Assembly (NCBI RefSeq): GCF_019904175.1
Contig: NZ_CP061913.1
Span: 1,674,001-1,738,000 of the forward strand
Reading direction: 5' to 3'
Length of the DNA: 64,000 nt
From: Dactylosporangium vinaceum
GTDB lineage: Bacteria; Actinomycetota; Actinomycetes; Mycobacteriales; Micromonosporaceae
Positions 44,817 through 53,909 of this stretch are shown here, in pieces. Position 1 is the stretch's first letter. Each line of letters opens with the position of its first letter. The notes beneath the pieces were generated by a model. That model ran no database searches and was not told where the DNA came from. It was given only the letters and a program-made list of their open reading frames with translations. The translations under genes and the position numbers were made by a program.

Positions 44817-47800
44817 TCAGGCCGGTGGATGGAAAAGCACCCCGGTGCCATTTCTGATCACCGGCTGATTCAGTGAGTATTGCAACGCCACCGTGCCGGT
44901 GGCGTTCTCGATACCGATTGTCGCCGACGAGCCCTGCTCGAAGGTCGTGCCGTCGACGTCGGCCCAGGCGACAGCGATGTCGCCGTTCTCGGAGAACACC
45001 ACCTCGAACGACGCGCGGGCGGTCGTGTCCTCGAAGAACTGGGCGTTGCGCCACTCGATGACGAACTGCCGGTTCGGCGCGCTGCCCGTGACCGCGGTGC
45101 GCACGCTTGCCGACGCGTCGATGTTCAGGTCCTCCCAGAACGGGTAGATCGCCGCGTTCGCCTTGTTGGAGGCGGCCGCCGACGGGATCGCCGAGTGGTT
45201 CCAGGCCGAGCCGGTCGGCTGCACGAACGTCACCACGCCGTTGGTGTCCACCCACGCGGTCGTGTAGGTGGTGCCGTAGAACTTCACCGGGAACGGCAGC
45301 GTGACCTGCTGGTAGTAGTCGTCGCCGGTGAGGCTCAGCACTGTCTGGTCGGCCCGGATGAAGCCGCGGGCGCCCGGGGTGGCCGTGTAGCCGAAGGAGT
45401 CCTGCAGCGGGACCCCCAGGTTGAGCGTGGCCCCGCCCGAGCCGGTGAGCACCGCGTTGCCGGTGGCCACCTGGCCGCCGGGCGCGGTCGCGGTGACCGC
45501 GTAGGTGCCGGCGGCCAGGCCGTCGATGCGGTAGGTGCCGTCGGCGCCGGTGACCGCGGTGGCGGTGCCCGGCGACAGGGCGATCCGGGTCCCCGGCAGC
45601 GCCGCGCCCGAGCCGGACGCGCTCACCTTGCCGGTGAGCGTCCCGCCGGTGGGCGGGGGCGGGCCGGACGGCGGGTGGAACAGCACACCGTTGCCGCTGC
45701 GCAGGGTGGGCTGGTTGAGCGAGTACTGCAGCGCGATCGTCCCGGCCGCGTTCTCGATACCGACCGTCGACGCGGAGCCCTGCTCGGTGGCCAGTGTGTC
45801 GATGTCCTTCCAGGCCACCGCCACGTCACCGTTCTCGCTCAGGACCGTCTCGAACGACACCCGCGCGTTCGCGTTGTCCCAGAACCGCACGTTGCGCCAC
45901 TCGACGACGAACTGCCTGTCGGGTGCCGACCCGCTCAGCTGCGTGCGCACGCTCGCCGAGGCGTCCACGTCCAGGTCGGACCAGAACGGGTACACCGAGG
46001 CGTTGGGTTTGTTCGCCGCCGGGGCCGAGGGGATCGCCCCGTGGTTCCACGACGAGCCGTTGGGCGCGGTGAAGCTGAGCACGCCGTTGGTGTCGATCCA
46101 GGCGCTGCTGTACGTCTGCCCGTAGAACGCCATCGGGAACGGCAGTGCCACCTGCTGGAAGGCGTCGTCGCCCTTGAGCGTCAGCACCGTCTGGTCGGCC
46201 GGGACGAACGTCCGGGGCCCGGCGCTGCAGGTGTACCCGTACGCGTCCCCGCACGCCGGTGCGCTGCCCGTGTACGTGGCCGTGTACGTCGTGGCCGTCG
46301 CGGGCGCGGTGATGACGTGGGTCTGGGCGCCGGCGTCGGACCAGGACGTGAAGGAGTACGACGTCGAGCCCTGGGATTGTGGCGTGGGCGCACTGACGGA
46401 GTTCGTCGAGCCCTGGATCACGGTGAGGCTGAACGGCGTGGTCTTCGTCGCCGAGCCGACCGTCAACTGCAGCCCGGCCGGGCTGGAGGTGAACGCCAGG
46501 TTCACGGTCTTGGGCTGCACCGAGATGCTCGACGTGCTCGTGAGGCCGCCGGAGTCCGTGGCCGTGAGCTTGAACTCCACATAGGACGGATACTCGTGGT
46601 CGGGCGCGGTGATGGAGCCGCCGGCCACGCCCGTGAAGGTGTTCATCGGGTGCTCGTGGCAGTTGTCCGGCGTGATGCAGTGGTGCAGGATCACCTGCCA
46701 GCTCAGCGCCGAGGCCGGCAGCGCACCCTGCTGCGGGTCGGTCGCGTGGCCGGAGAACGCGATGGTGTCGCCGGCCGCCCACGTGGCCGTGGCCGCCGGG
46801 GTGTCGATGAACGCCGTCGGGGCGTCGTTGCCGGCCGTGATGGTGACCGTCTTGCTGTTCGTCGCCCCGGCGGTGTCGGTCACGGTGAGCTTGGCCGTGT
46901 AGGTGCCGGCCGTCGCGTACGTGAAGTTCGCCGTCACGGCGGTCGAGTCGGTCGTGCCGTCGTTGGTGAAGTCCCAGGCGTACTTCAGCAGGCCCGCGTC
47001 GGCCGGGTCGGCGTCGGAGGACGTGCCGGCGTTGAAGCTCACGGCCAGCGGGGAGCTGCCCGACGTCGGCGTCGCGGTGAACGCGGCGACCGGCGGCTGA
47101 TTGTTCGGGTAGTAGCGGATGCGGCGGATCTGGTTGCTGCCCAGGCTCACGTAGTACAGCTCCCCGCCCGGGCCCATCTGCAGGTCGGCCGGGCCGCTGG
47201 CGCCGCCGTCGAACGTGATGATGTTCGCCGGGTCCGGCAGGCCGCCGGCGCCGGGCATCATGGCCCAGATGCAGTTGCGGCTGTAGTCGGAGAAGAACAG
47301 CGCCCCCGCGTAGCCGGCCGGGTAGGAGCCGCCGGTCGTCGGCGCGAAGGCCAGGCCGGAGATCGACGAGCCGCCGGACGGGCAGCTCTCGCCGGCCACG
47401 ACCTTGGCGCCGTGGTTGTACGTGTAGTACGGGGCGCTCTGCCCGGCCCCCGCGTACAGGTTCTCGCACAGCGGCCGGTCGGCGCTGTCGTACCCGCTCT
47501 GGCGCGCGTTGCCCTCGTAGCACGGCCAGCCGAAGTTGGTCGGCCCGGTCGTCGGGGTGACGACCCGGTCGATCTCCTCCCAGGTGTTCCAGCCGACGTC
47601 GCCGGCCCAGATCTCGTTCGTGCCCGGGCGGACCGTCATGCGGAACGGGTTGCGCAGGCCGTGGGCGACGATCCGGCGCGCGTTCGCGTCGGGCGAGGCG
47701 GCGAGCGGGTTCGTCGGCAGGGCCGCGCCGGTGTTCGGGTCCAGCCGCAGGATCGAGCCGTTGAGCCCGGTCGGGTCGGCGGTGGTGAGCACGTCCTGGG

Positions 47801-48479
47801 AGCGCAGCGCGCCGCCCTCGTTCGCCGGGTCGCCGCAGGGGTTGGCCGGCGAGCCGAGCTGGCCGTAGTCGACGACGTTGAAGCTCGCGCCGTCGCCGCC
47901 GGAGACGTAGAGCGCGCCGTCGGCCCCGAACTTCAGGTCGCCGATGGAGTGGCTGGGGTACTGCTGGCACCAGTCGGAGATCAGCGGCTGCTCGGTGCCG
48001 GTCATCTGGTTGCCGGCCGCCGTGAGCTTGGAGAGCCGGGCCGAGACCACGCACGCCCCGCCGTTCGCGTCCGCGCACACGTCGTTGTAGACCGGGGCGG
48101 TCTGGCCGAGCTTGGCGTCGTACGTGTACAGCACGTAGACCGACGGATCGGTCGGGAAGTTGGGGGCCAGCGCGAGCCCGAGCAGGCCGCGGTCCCACTG
48201 GTTGTGCACGGCCACGGACAGGTCGGCGAACACGTCAGGGGTCGGGTCGGCGAGGTTGTCGAAGACCTTGATCTTGCCGCCCTTCTCGGCGACGAAGATG
48301 CGGCCGTCGGGGGCGAACTCGATGTTCGTCGGCTGGCTGAGCCCGCTGAAGACGACCTGCTCCTGGAATCCGGTCGGCAGGGCCGCGGTGGCGGCCTCGC
48401 TGCCGGCGATCGGCGTGATGACCGCGGCGATGAGGCTCGCGACCAGGGCCGACCGCAGTGCGCTTTTGGAGCGCGACAT
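44817..48479 (-). CDS. Secreted multidomain sorbosone/glucose-dehydrogenase-like protein
   Basis: A 1220-residue exported protein. A signal peptide (ALVASLIAAVITPIAGSEA, roughly residues 10-30) is followed by a beta-propeller of the PQQ-type glucose/sorbosone dehydrogenase family (GFQEQVVFSGLSQPTNIEFA, GRIFVAEKGGKIKVFD, RGLLGLALAPNF, AHGLRNPFRMTVRP, AGDVGWNTWEEIDRV). Next come a PKD domain (PPVAAFTATPTSGSSPLAVS), Ig-like parts, and two copies of a roughly 170-residue module (PADQTVLTLKGDDAFQQVAL and RADQTVLSLTGDDYYQQVTL). Between these copies is a carboxypeptidase-regulatory-like domain (GTYRIDGLAAGTYAVTATAP). It may oxidise or bind extracellular sugar. The ATG at 48479 is chosen because the signal peptide begins there. 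Confidence 0.85.
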   Translation of the reverse strand: MSRSKSALRSALVASLIAAVITPIAGSEAATAALPTGFQEQVVFSGLSQPTNIEFAPDGRIFVAEKGGKIKVFDNLADPTPDVFADLSVAVHNQWDRGLLGLALAPNFPTDPSVYVLYTYDAKLGQTAPVYNDVCADANGGACVVSARLSKLTAAGNQMTGTEQPLISDWCQQYPSHSIGDLKFGADGALYVSGGDGASFNVVDYGQLGSPANPCGDPANEGGALRSQDVLTTADPTGLNGSILRLDPNTGAALPTNPLAASPDANARRIVAHGLRNPFRMTVRPGTNEIWAGDVGWNTWEEIDRVVTPTTGPTNFGWPCYEGNARQSGYDSADRPLCENLYAGAGQSAPYYTYNHGAKVVAGESCPSGGSSISGLAFAPTTGGSYPAGYAGALFFSDYSRNCIWAMMPGAGGLPDPANIITFDGGASGPADLQMGPGGELYYVSLGSNQIRRIRYYPNNQPPVAAFTATPTSGSSPLAVSFNAGTSSDADPADAGLLKYAWDFTNDGTTDSTAVTANFTYATAGTYTAKLTVTDTAGATNSKTVTITAGNDAPTAFIDTPAATATWAAGDTIAFSGHATDPQQGALPASALSWQVILHHCITPDNCHEHPMNTFTGVAGGSITAPDHEYPSYVEFKLTATDSGGLTSTSSISVQPKTVNLAFTSSPAGLQLTVGSATKTTPFSLTVIQGSTNSVSAPTPQSQGSTSYSFTSWSDAGAQTHVITAPATATTYTATYTGSAPACGDAYGYTCSAGPRTFVPADQTVLTLKGDDAFQQVALPFPMAFYGQTYSSAWIDTNGVLSFTAPNGSSWNHGAIPSAPAANKPNASVYPFWSDLDVDASASVRTQLSGSAPDRQFVVEWRNVRFWDNANARVSFETVLSENGDVAVAWKDIDTLATEQGSASTVGIENAAGTIALQYSLNQPTLRSGNGVLFHPPSGPPPPTGGTLTGKVSASGSGAALPGTRIALSPGTATAVTGADGTYRIDGLAAGTYAVTATAPGGQVATGNAVLTGSGGATLNLGVPLQDSFGYTATPGARGFIRADQTVLSLTGDDYYQQVTLPFPVKFYGTTYTTAWVDTNGVVTFVQPTGSAWNHSAIPSAAASNKANAAIYPFWEDLNIDASASVRTAVTGSAPNRQFVIEWRNAQFFEDTTARASFEVVFSENGDIAVAWADVDGTTFEQGSSATIGIENATGTVALQYSLNQPVIRNGTGVLFHPPA

Positions 48480-48593
48480 ACGGCCTCCAATGTGGGAATT
48501 TTGGCGGCGGGGAAGCGTCTGGGTGGTGGCGTCAGAGTAGCCAGTGACAATGCATTTGGATCTGTCGCGTTCCTGACGGCTTCCCGGCATACG

Positions 48594-48629
48594 AAAAACC
48601 CCGGCATCCATACGGATACCGGGGTTTTT
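48594..48629 (-). terminator. Intrinsic terminator after the methyltransferase gene
   Basis: AAAAACCCCGG (48594-48604) pairs with CCGGGGTTTTT (48619-48629), and the stem continues with ATCC/GGAT after one mismatch. On the minus strand it follows the methyltransferase stop at 48638 and ends in a T run. Confidence 0.85.
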
Positions 48630-48637
48630 GCGGTTTT

Positions 48638-49831
48638 TCAGGCGACGAGGATTTCCGCCGTCACGCCCAGATCGGCGAGCGATTTCCCGATTTCTTCCCG
48701 GTACGCCGGGTTCGTGATGATCACGGCCTTCGGCTGCAGTGTGGTGAGCGTCGACGGCGGCTCCACCCGGTGCCCGGTGACCGGCAGGAATCGGCCCCAC
48801 TTGCGCGGGTTGAGGTCCACGACCCCGGCCAGCGCCAGCTCCCGGTCGGCGAGGGTGAGGAACTGCACGCCGCGCGACCCGGCGCCCCACAGCACCGGCT
48901 TGGCGCCCTCCGCGTCGAGGCGGGCGATGGTGTCCCGCCACCGCTGCCGCTCGGCGTGGTGGCGTTCGGCGAAGCCGGCGATGGCGGCCAGCTGCTTGTC
49001 CCGCGCCCGCAGTGAGGGAAGCTCGCCGGTGTACGCCGCGTGCCCCTGCGAGCGCGGGCGGTTCGCCGACACCTCGATGTAGCGGAACATGCCGGAGAAC
49101 AGCGTGCCTGTCGACTCCACTGTCCAGCCGGCCCGGCTGAAGATCATCGCGAGGCTGTACGCGTCGAAGTACGACACGTGCGGGTAGATGACCTCCCAGC
49201 CGGCGGTGGCCAGGTCGTACACCGCGTCGGGCACCTCGACGTAGCCGAACACCTCGCGCCCGTTCGCCTGCTCCCGCAGGTCGACCAGGAACTCGTAAGG
49301 GTCGTCGATGTGCTCGAACCAGTGCCGGGAGGTGAAGAAGTCGTACGCCGGCAGGCCCGACCCGCGCGGCGCGAACTCGGCGTGGAACGTCGCGCCGTCC
49401 TGCTCACCCTCGACACCCGCGTACATGGCGTCGTAGCCCACCCCGCGCCCGCCGCTGACGTGGACGAGCTCGCGCAGGAACTCGCCCTGCCCGCAGCCGA
49501 TGTCCAGGACCAGCTTGCCGGCCAGGTCGTACCGGTCGTTGAGGCTCTCGACCAGCTCGGCCGAGAACTTCTGGAACGCGGGGGAGAAGTGCAGGTTGGT
49601 GTCCATCGTCGTGTCGTAGACGAGCTTCTCCGGCTCGAACGCGACGTTGCGCACGTAGGCGCAGCGCGGGCACGCGGCCAGCTCCATCCGCCCGACCGGC
49701 GAGGCGACCGCGTCGCCGTGGGCTTCCCAGTGCACGCCGCACAGCACCGGGATCTCGCCGAGGTCAGCGAACGGGACGAGCCGGTCCTCGCCGCAGGCGT
49801 CGCAGAGCCGGTGGTCCTGCTGGGCGTTCAC
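48638..49831 (-). CDS. SAM-dependent C-methyltransferase-type protein (Methyltransf_13/14-like)
   Basis: A 397-residue protein. The N-terminal zinc site uses LCDACGED and CPRCAYVRN. The SAM domain has LVLDIGCGQGEFLRELV and FFTSRHWFEHIDDPYEFL. The C-terminal Rossmann-like domain has PVLWGAGSRGVQFLTLAD and VDLNPRKWGRFLPVTG. This three-part layout is shared with nucleotide-sugar C-methyltransferases (NovU/TylC3/TcaB9 type). The GTG at 49831 overlaps the epimerase stop (GTGA), so the two genes are coupled. Confidence 0.82.
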   Translation of the reverse strand: MNAQQDHRLCDACGEDRLVPFADLGEIPVLCGVHWEAHGDAVASPVGRMELAACPRCAYVRNVAFEPEKLVYDTTMDTNLHFSPAFQKFSAELVESLNDRYDLAGKLVLDIGCGQGEFLRELVHVSGGRGVGYDAMYAGVEGEQDGATFHAEFAPRGSGLPAYDFFTSRHWFEHIDDPYEFLVDLREQANGREVFGYVEVPDAVYDLATAGWEVIYPHVSYFDAYSLAMIFSRAGWTVESTGTLFSGMFRYIEVSANRPRSQGHAAYTGELPSLRARDKQLAAIAGFAERHHAERQRWRDTIARLDAEGAKPVLWGAGSRGVQFLTLADRELALAGVVDLNPRKWGRFLPVTGHRVEPPSTLTTLQPKAVIITNPAYREEIGKSLADLGVTAEILVA

Positions 49832-50859
49832 GCGTTGGTCCAGCGCAGCTTGTCGTCCAGCTTGCCCGCGTCCATCAGCGCCTGGATCCGCTTGATGCGC
49901 TGGTGGGTCTGGCTCTTGAACTGCTCGATCGTCAGCCCGTAGCGCTGGTAGTTCTCGACCAGCTGCTCCACGCCGAGCTTCACGTTCCACTTCGGCTGAA
50001 ACTCGGGGATCTCGCGCTCGATCAGGTCGCACGTGACCCGGTAGTTGCGCAGGTCGGCCCCGGCGCCCTCGGCGAACGTCGGCACGCTGCCCGGCACCGC
50101 CTCGGCGACCAGGCTCGCGACGTCGCGGATGAGGTAGTTCTCACTGGTGCGGCCGATGTTGTAGGCCTTGGCGTGCATGCGCTCGCGGTCGACCTCCAGG
50201 AACGCCAGGAACGCGGCCGAGATGTCCTCGATGTGGATCAGCGGGCGCCAGGCCATGCCGTCGGAGAGCAGCACCACCTGGCCGGTCAGCAGCGCGTGCG
50301 CGGCGAAGTCGTTGACGGCCAGGTCACCGCGCAGCCGCGGGGAGAAGCCGTAGGCCGTGGAGTTGCGCAGGAACACCGGCGAGAAGTCGTCGTCGGCCAG
50401 CTCCAGCAGGCCCTGCTCGGAGAGGATCTTGGACTCGCCGTAGGGCGTCACCGGGTTGAAGCCGGCCGTCTCGTCGAGCGGGGTGTCGTCCTCGCCCTTG
50501 CCGTACAGCGAGCAGGACGACGAGAACAGGAACCGTTCGACACCGGCGGCCTTCGCGGCGCGGGCCAGCCGCAGCGTCGAGCGGTGGTTGATGTCGTAGG
50601 TCAGGTCGGGGTCGAGGTTGCCGAGCGGGTCGTTCGACAGCGCGGCGAGGTGGATCACCGCGTCGAAGCCCGTCACGTGCTCGGGCTCGACGTCGCGCAG
50701 GTCGACGCGGAGGGTCTTCACCTCCTCCGGCGCCGGACCGAGGATGCAGTCCGCGAACAGCCCGGTGTCGAGGCCGACGACCTCGTGCCCGGCTTCGCGG
50801 AGTATCGGCACCAGCACGCTGCCGATGTATCCGTCGTGGCCAGTGACGAGTACGCGCAT
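49828..50859 (-). CDS. NAD-dependent nucleotide-sugar epimerase/dehydratase
   Basis: A 343-residue extended SDR. It has the N-terminal MRVLVTGHDGYIGSVLVPIL Rossmann motif, VIHLAALSNDPLGNLDP, FSSSCSLYGKGEDD, the catalytic YGESK (YxxxK) and the substrate-loop AWRPLIHIEDISAAFL. It probably acts on the sugar of the cassette at 48-54 kb. GGGAG precedes the ATG. It is divergent from the C-methyltransferase at 51092 across a 232-base, relatively AT-rich promoter region. Confidence 0.88.
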   Translation of the reverse strand: MRVLVTGHDGYIGSVLVPILREAGHEVVGLDTGLFADCILGPAPEEVKTLRVDLRDVEPEHVTGFDAVIHLAALSNDPLGNLDPDLTYDINHRSTLRLARAAKAAGVERFLFSSSCSLYGKGEDDTPLDETAGFNPVTPYGESKILSEQGLLELADDDFSPVFLRNSTAYGFSPRLRGDLAVNDFAAHALLTGQVVLLSDGMAWRPLIHIEDISAAFLAFLEVDRERMHAKAYNIGRTSENYLIRDVASLVAEAVPGSVPTFAEGAGADLRNYRVTCDLIEREIPEFQPKWNVKLGVEQLVENYQRYGLTIEQFKSQTHQRIKRIQALMDAGKLDDKLRWTNA

Positions 50860-51091
50860 GAGCTAGCTCCCGGACGTTCGGCGGGTGGAAGACGAGTCTA
50901 GAAGCCGCGAATTTCGGCCCTGGAGTCGTCTGTCGGACTTTTTACTTTGTCGTTTACCGTCGGGCGCGACGAGCCGCTAGTTTCTTTCGCGTCGCAGCTA
51001 AGCTTGCGCGTCGCACGGGGTCGTTTGTCACGGCGCTTGGGTTGTGCTGTCCGGCGTGCAGCCTAGCGCGACCGACTTTGAGGGGGAACGC

Positions 51092-52324
51092 ATGTCCGCT
51101 GTCTCGTGCCGCCTGTGTGGGGCGGAACTCACCGAGACCTTCGTCGACCTGGGGATGTCTCCCCTCTGCGAAAGCTACGTACCGGCGGACAAGGTGGACG
51201 CGGCGGAGACGTTCTACCCGCTGCACGTGCGCATCTGCACGGAGTGCCTGCTGGTCCAGCTGCCGGCGTACGTCGCCGGGGAAGCGATCTTCTCCGACTA
51301 CCTGTACTTCTCGTCGTACTCGACCTCGTGGGTCGAGCACGCCCGCCGCTACGCCGTCGCGATGACCGAGAAGCTCGGCCTAACGGCCGACAGCCTGGTC
51401 GCCGAAGTGGCCAGTAATGATGGGTACCTTCTGCAGCATTTTGTGGCCGCCGGTATTCCGGTGATCGGCGTTGAGCCCGCCGGAAATGTCGCAGCGGTCG
51501 CCCGCGAAAAGGGCGTTCGGACGGAAGTGTGTTTCCTCGGGCCGGACACCGGGGCGGCCGTCGCCGACCAATACGGACGGGCGGATCTGGTCGCCGCCAA
51601 CAACGTCTACGCGCATATTCCGGACATCATCGGGTTTTCCCAGGGCCTGGCCAACCTGGTCAAGCCGGACGGTCTGGTCACGCTGGAGTTCCCCCACCTC
51701 CTGCGGCTCATCGAGCGGCGGCAGTTCGACACGATCTACCACGAGCACTACCAGTACCTCTCGCTGCTGACCGCCTCGCGGGCGCTGGCGAAGGGCGGGC
51801 TCACCGTTGTGGACGTCGAGGAACTGGCGACGCACGGGGGCTCACTGCGGGTACACGCGAAACACACCGAACAGGCCGGGGAGCCGTCGCTGGCCGTCAA
51901 GGCGCTCCTGGAGGCCGAGGCCGCGGCCGGTCTGCACACGTTCGAGGGCCACAAGGGCTTCGCCGACGAGGTCTTCACGATCAAGAAGGACCTGCTGACC
52001 TTCCTCATGCAGGCCCGCGCCGAGGGCAAGCGGGTCGTCGGCTACGGCGCCCCGGGCAAGGGCAACACGCTGCTCAACCACTGCGGCATCCGCGAGGACC
52101 TGGTCGAGTACACAGTCGACCGCTCGCCGCACAAGCAGGGCATGTTCCTGCCGGGCACGCACATCCCGATCCACGCGCCGGAGCGCATCGAAGCCGACCG
52201 GCCCGACTACGTCCTGGTCCTGCCCTGGAACCTGCGCACCGAGATCAGCGCGCAGCTGTCCTACGTGAAGGACTGGGGCGGCAAGCTCGTGTACCCGATC
52301 CCCGCACTCGAGGTAGAGGGGTAA
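51092..52324 (+). CDS. Nucleotide-sugar C-methyltransferase (NovU/TylC3-like)
   Basis: A 410-residue protein with all three modules of the sugar C-methyltransferase family. The zinc-binding N-terminus has CRLCGAELTETFVDLGMSPL and RICTECLLVQLPAYV. The SAM domain has VAEVASNDGYLLQHFVAAG and FDTIYHEHYQYLSL. The C-terminal domain has VVGYGAPGKGNTLLNHCGI and the PPHKQG-like SPHKQGMFLPGTHIPI. It probably adds a methyl branch to a keto-sugar. The ATG at 51092 has AGGGGGA upstream. It is the first gene of a three-gene operon. Confidence 0.9.
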   Translation: MSAVSCRLCGAELTETFVDLGMSPLCESYVPADKVDAAETFYPLHVRICTECLLVQLPAYVAGEAIFSDYLYFSSYSTSWVEHARRYAVAMTEKLGLTADSLVAEVASNDGYLLQHFVAAGIPVIGVEPAGNVAAVAREKGVRTEVCFLGPDTGAAVADQYGRADLVAANNVYAHIPDIIGFSQGLANLVKPDGLVTLEFPHLLRLIERRQFDTIYHEHYQYLSLLTASRALAKGGLTVVDVEELATHGGSLRVHAKHTEQAGEPSLAVKALLEAEAAAGLHTFEGHKGFADEVFTIKKDLLTFLMQARAEGKRVVGYGAPGKGNTLLNHCGIREDLVEYTVDRSPHKQGMFLPGTHIPIHAPERIEADRPDYVLVLPWNLRTEISAQLSYVKDWGGKLVYPIPALEVEG

Positions 52325-52332
52325 ACCCGGCC

Positions 52333-53127
52333 ATGAAGGTCGTTCTGTTCTGCGGTGGCCTCGGCATGCGCATGCGCGAGGGCGGCAGCAACGTCCCGAA
52401 GCCCATGGCACTCATCGGCGACCGGCCGCTGCTGTGGCACGTCATGCGGTACTACGCGCACTTCGGACACACCGACTTCATCCTGGCCCTCGGCTACGGC
52501 GCCGCGGTCGTCAAGGACTACTTCCTGCACTACGACGAGACGCTCTCCAACGACTTCACCCTCAACGGCAGCGACCGCGACGTCCAGCTGTTCTCCACGG
52601 ACATCACCGGCTGGAACATCACGTTCATCGACACCGGCCTGAAGGCGTCGATCGGGGAGCGCCTCATGCGCGTGCGCAAGTACGTCGAGGACGAGCCGAT
52701 GTTCATGGCCAACTACGCCGACACCCTCACCGACGCGCCGCTGCCCGAGATGGTCGAGCGCTTCCGTGCGTCCGACGCGACGGCGAGCATGCTGGCCGTG
52801 CCCACCGTCTCGACGCACCACGTCGTGGAGATGGACCCGGACGGCGCGGTCACCCAGGTCCGCGACTTCAAGGAGCTGCTGACCTTCGAGAACGGCGGCT
52901 ACTTCATCATGCGCCCGGGCATCTTCGACGTCCTGCGCGAGGGCGAGGACATGGTCCCCATGGCCTTCGACCGCCTCATCCCGGAGCGCAAGCTGCTGGC
53001 CCAGCAGTACGACGGCTTCTGGCGCGCGGTCGACACCTTCAAGGACCGCGCGGAGATGGAAGAGGCGTACAACAGCGGCGACTGCCCGTGGATGCTGTGG
53101 GACACCATGCGGGGCCCGGCGTCGTGA
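52333..53127 (+). CDS. Glucose-1-phosphate cytidylyltransferase-like nucleotidyltransferase
   Basis: A 264-residue sugar-1-phosphate nucleotidyltransferase. The signature FCGGLGMRMREGG, then NVPKPMALIGDRPLLWHVMR, ILALGYGAAVVKDYF and GWNITFIDTG, matches the RfbF-type (CDP-glucose-forming) group better than RmlA. FENGGYFIMRPGIFDVL and WRAVDTFKDRAEMEE complete the pattern. The true nucleotide preference is not certain. The ATG is 8 bases after the methyltransferase stop, and its stop overlaps the following GTG. Confidence 0.85.
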   Translation: MKVVLFCGGLGMRMREGGSNVPKPMALIGDRPLLWHVMRYYAHFGHTDFILALGYGAAVVKDYFLHYDETLSNDFTLNGSDRDVQLFSTDITGWNITFIDTGLKASIGERLMRVRKYVEDEPMFMANYADTLTDAPLPEMVERFRASDATASMLAVPTVSTHHVVEMDPDGAVTQVRDFKELLTFENGGYFIMRPGIFDVLREGEDMVPMAFDRLIPERKLLAQQYDGFWRAVDTFKDRAEMEEAYNSGDCPWMLWDTMRGPAS

Positions 53128-53756
53128 TCGGCTTCAACCTGGCCGGCGTGCGGTCCGTCGTCGCCCTGGGCGCCCACCCGGACGACATCGAGATCGCCGC
53201 CGGCGGCCTCCTGCTCTCCCTCCCCGCCGGCGTCACCGTCGACTACGTCCTGGCCACCGGCGCCCCCACGCGCCAGGCCGAGGCCCGCGCGGCCGCGTCG
53301 GCCTTCCTCAGCCAGGCCGCGGCGCTGAACTTCCACCTGCACGCCCTGCCCGACGGCCGGCTCCCGGCCCACTGGAACGAGACCAAGGAGATCGTCGAGG
53401 CGGCGGCCTCCCTGGGCGTACCTGACCTGGTCCTCGCGCCCGCAACCGACGACGCGCACCAGGACCACCGGCTGCTGGCGACGCTGGCGTCGACGGCCTT
53501 CCGCAACTCGCTGGTCCTGCACTACGAGATCCCGAAGTGGGACGGCGACCTGGGCCGGCGCAACATCTACGTGCCGCTGACCCCGGACCAGGGCCGCCGC
53601 AAGGTCGCCCTGCTGCACGAGCACTTCCCGTCCCAGAAGGCCCGCGACTGGTGGGACGACGAGGTCTTCCTGGGGCTGGCCCGGATCCGCGGCATGGAGT
53701 GCCGGTCGCATTACGCGGAGGCGTACACGGTGACCAAGGCCGTACTCGCGTTCTAG
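53124..53756 (+). CDS. PIG-L family deacetylase
   Basis: A 210-residue zinc-dependent N-acetyl-sugar deacetylase-like protein. The metal motif GAHPDDIEIAAGG is at about residues 16-28 and HQDHR supplies the later His ligand. In this context it may deacetylate an amino-sugar intermediate of the cassette. The GTG overlaps the nucleotidyltransferase stop (GTGA). A hairpin follows at 53797. Confidence 0.88.
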   Translation: MIGFNLAGVRSVVALGAHPDDIEIAAGGLLLSLPAGVTVDYVLATGAPTRQAEARAAASAFLSQAAALNFHLHALPDGRLPAHWNETKEIVEAAASLGVPDLVLAPATDDAHQDHRLLATLASTAFRNSLVLHYEIPKWDGDLGRRNIYVPLTPDQGRRKVALLHEHFPSQKARDWWDDEVFLGLARIRGMECRSHYAEAYTVTKAVLAF

Positions 53757-53796
53757 CCGCTGCTTCGCTGTTTGTCCTTGTCCGGTCCTGCTGGTG

Positions 53797-53830
53797 GCCC
53801 GGCTCGTCTTTTCGGCGGCCGGGCTTCTTG
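53797..53830 (+). terminator. Candidate terminator after PIG-L gene
   Basis: GCCCGGC (53797-53803) pairs with GCCGGGC (53818-53824), followed by TTCTTG. The stem is short, so confidence is moderate. Confidence 0.5.
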
Positions 53831-53870
53831 CTGCTGTCGTTGGCCACTGTTGCCGGCTCGGTTGTGGGCT

Positions 53871-53909
53871 CCGAAAAATCATGACTCGTTCCTCACTACG
53901 ATTTTTCGG
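53871..53909. other. AT-rich inverted repeat
   Basis: CCGAAAAATC (53871-53880) pairs perfectly with GATTTTTCGG (53900-53909) across a 19-base loop, in one of the few AT-rich patches of the window. It could be a second terminator, an operator or a nucleoid-protein site. Confidence 0.5.

Noticed and set aside
44880..49082. A 1400-residue open frame on the plus strand
   Set aside because: It is antisense to the secreted sorbosone-dehydrogenase-like gene and the methyltransferase; the protein is Arg/Gly/Val-rich without domains, a by-product of high GC.
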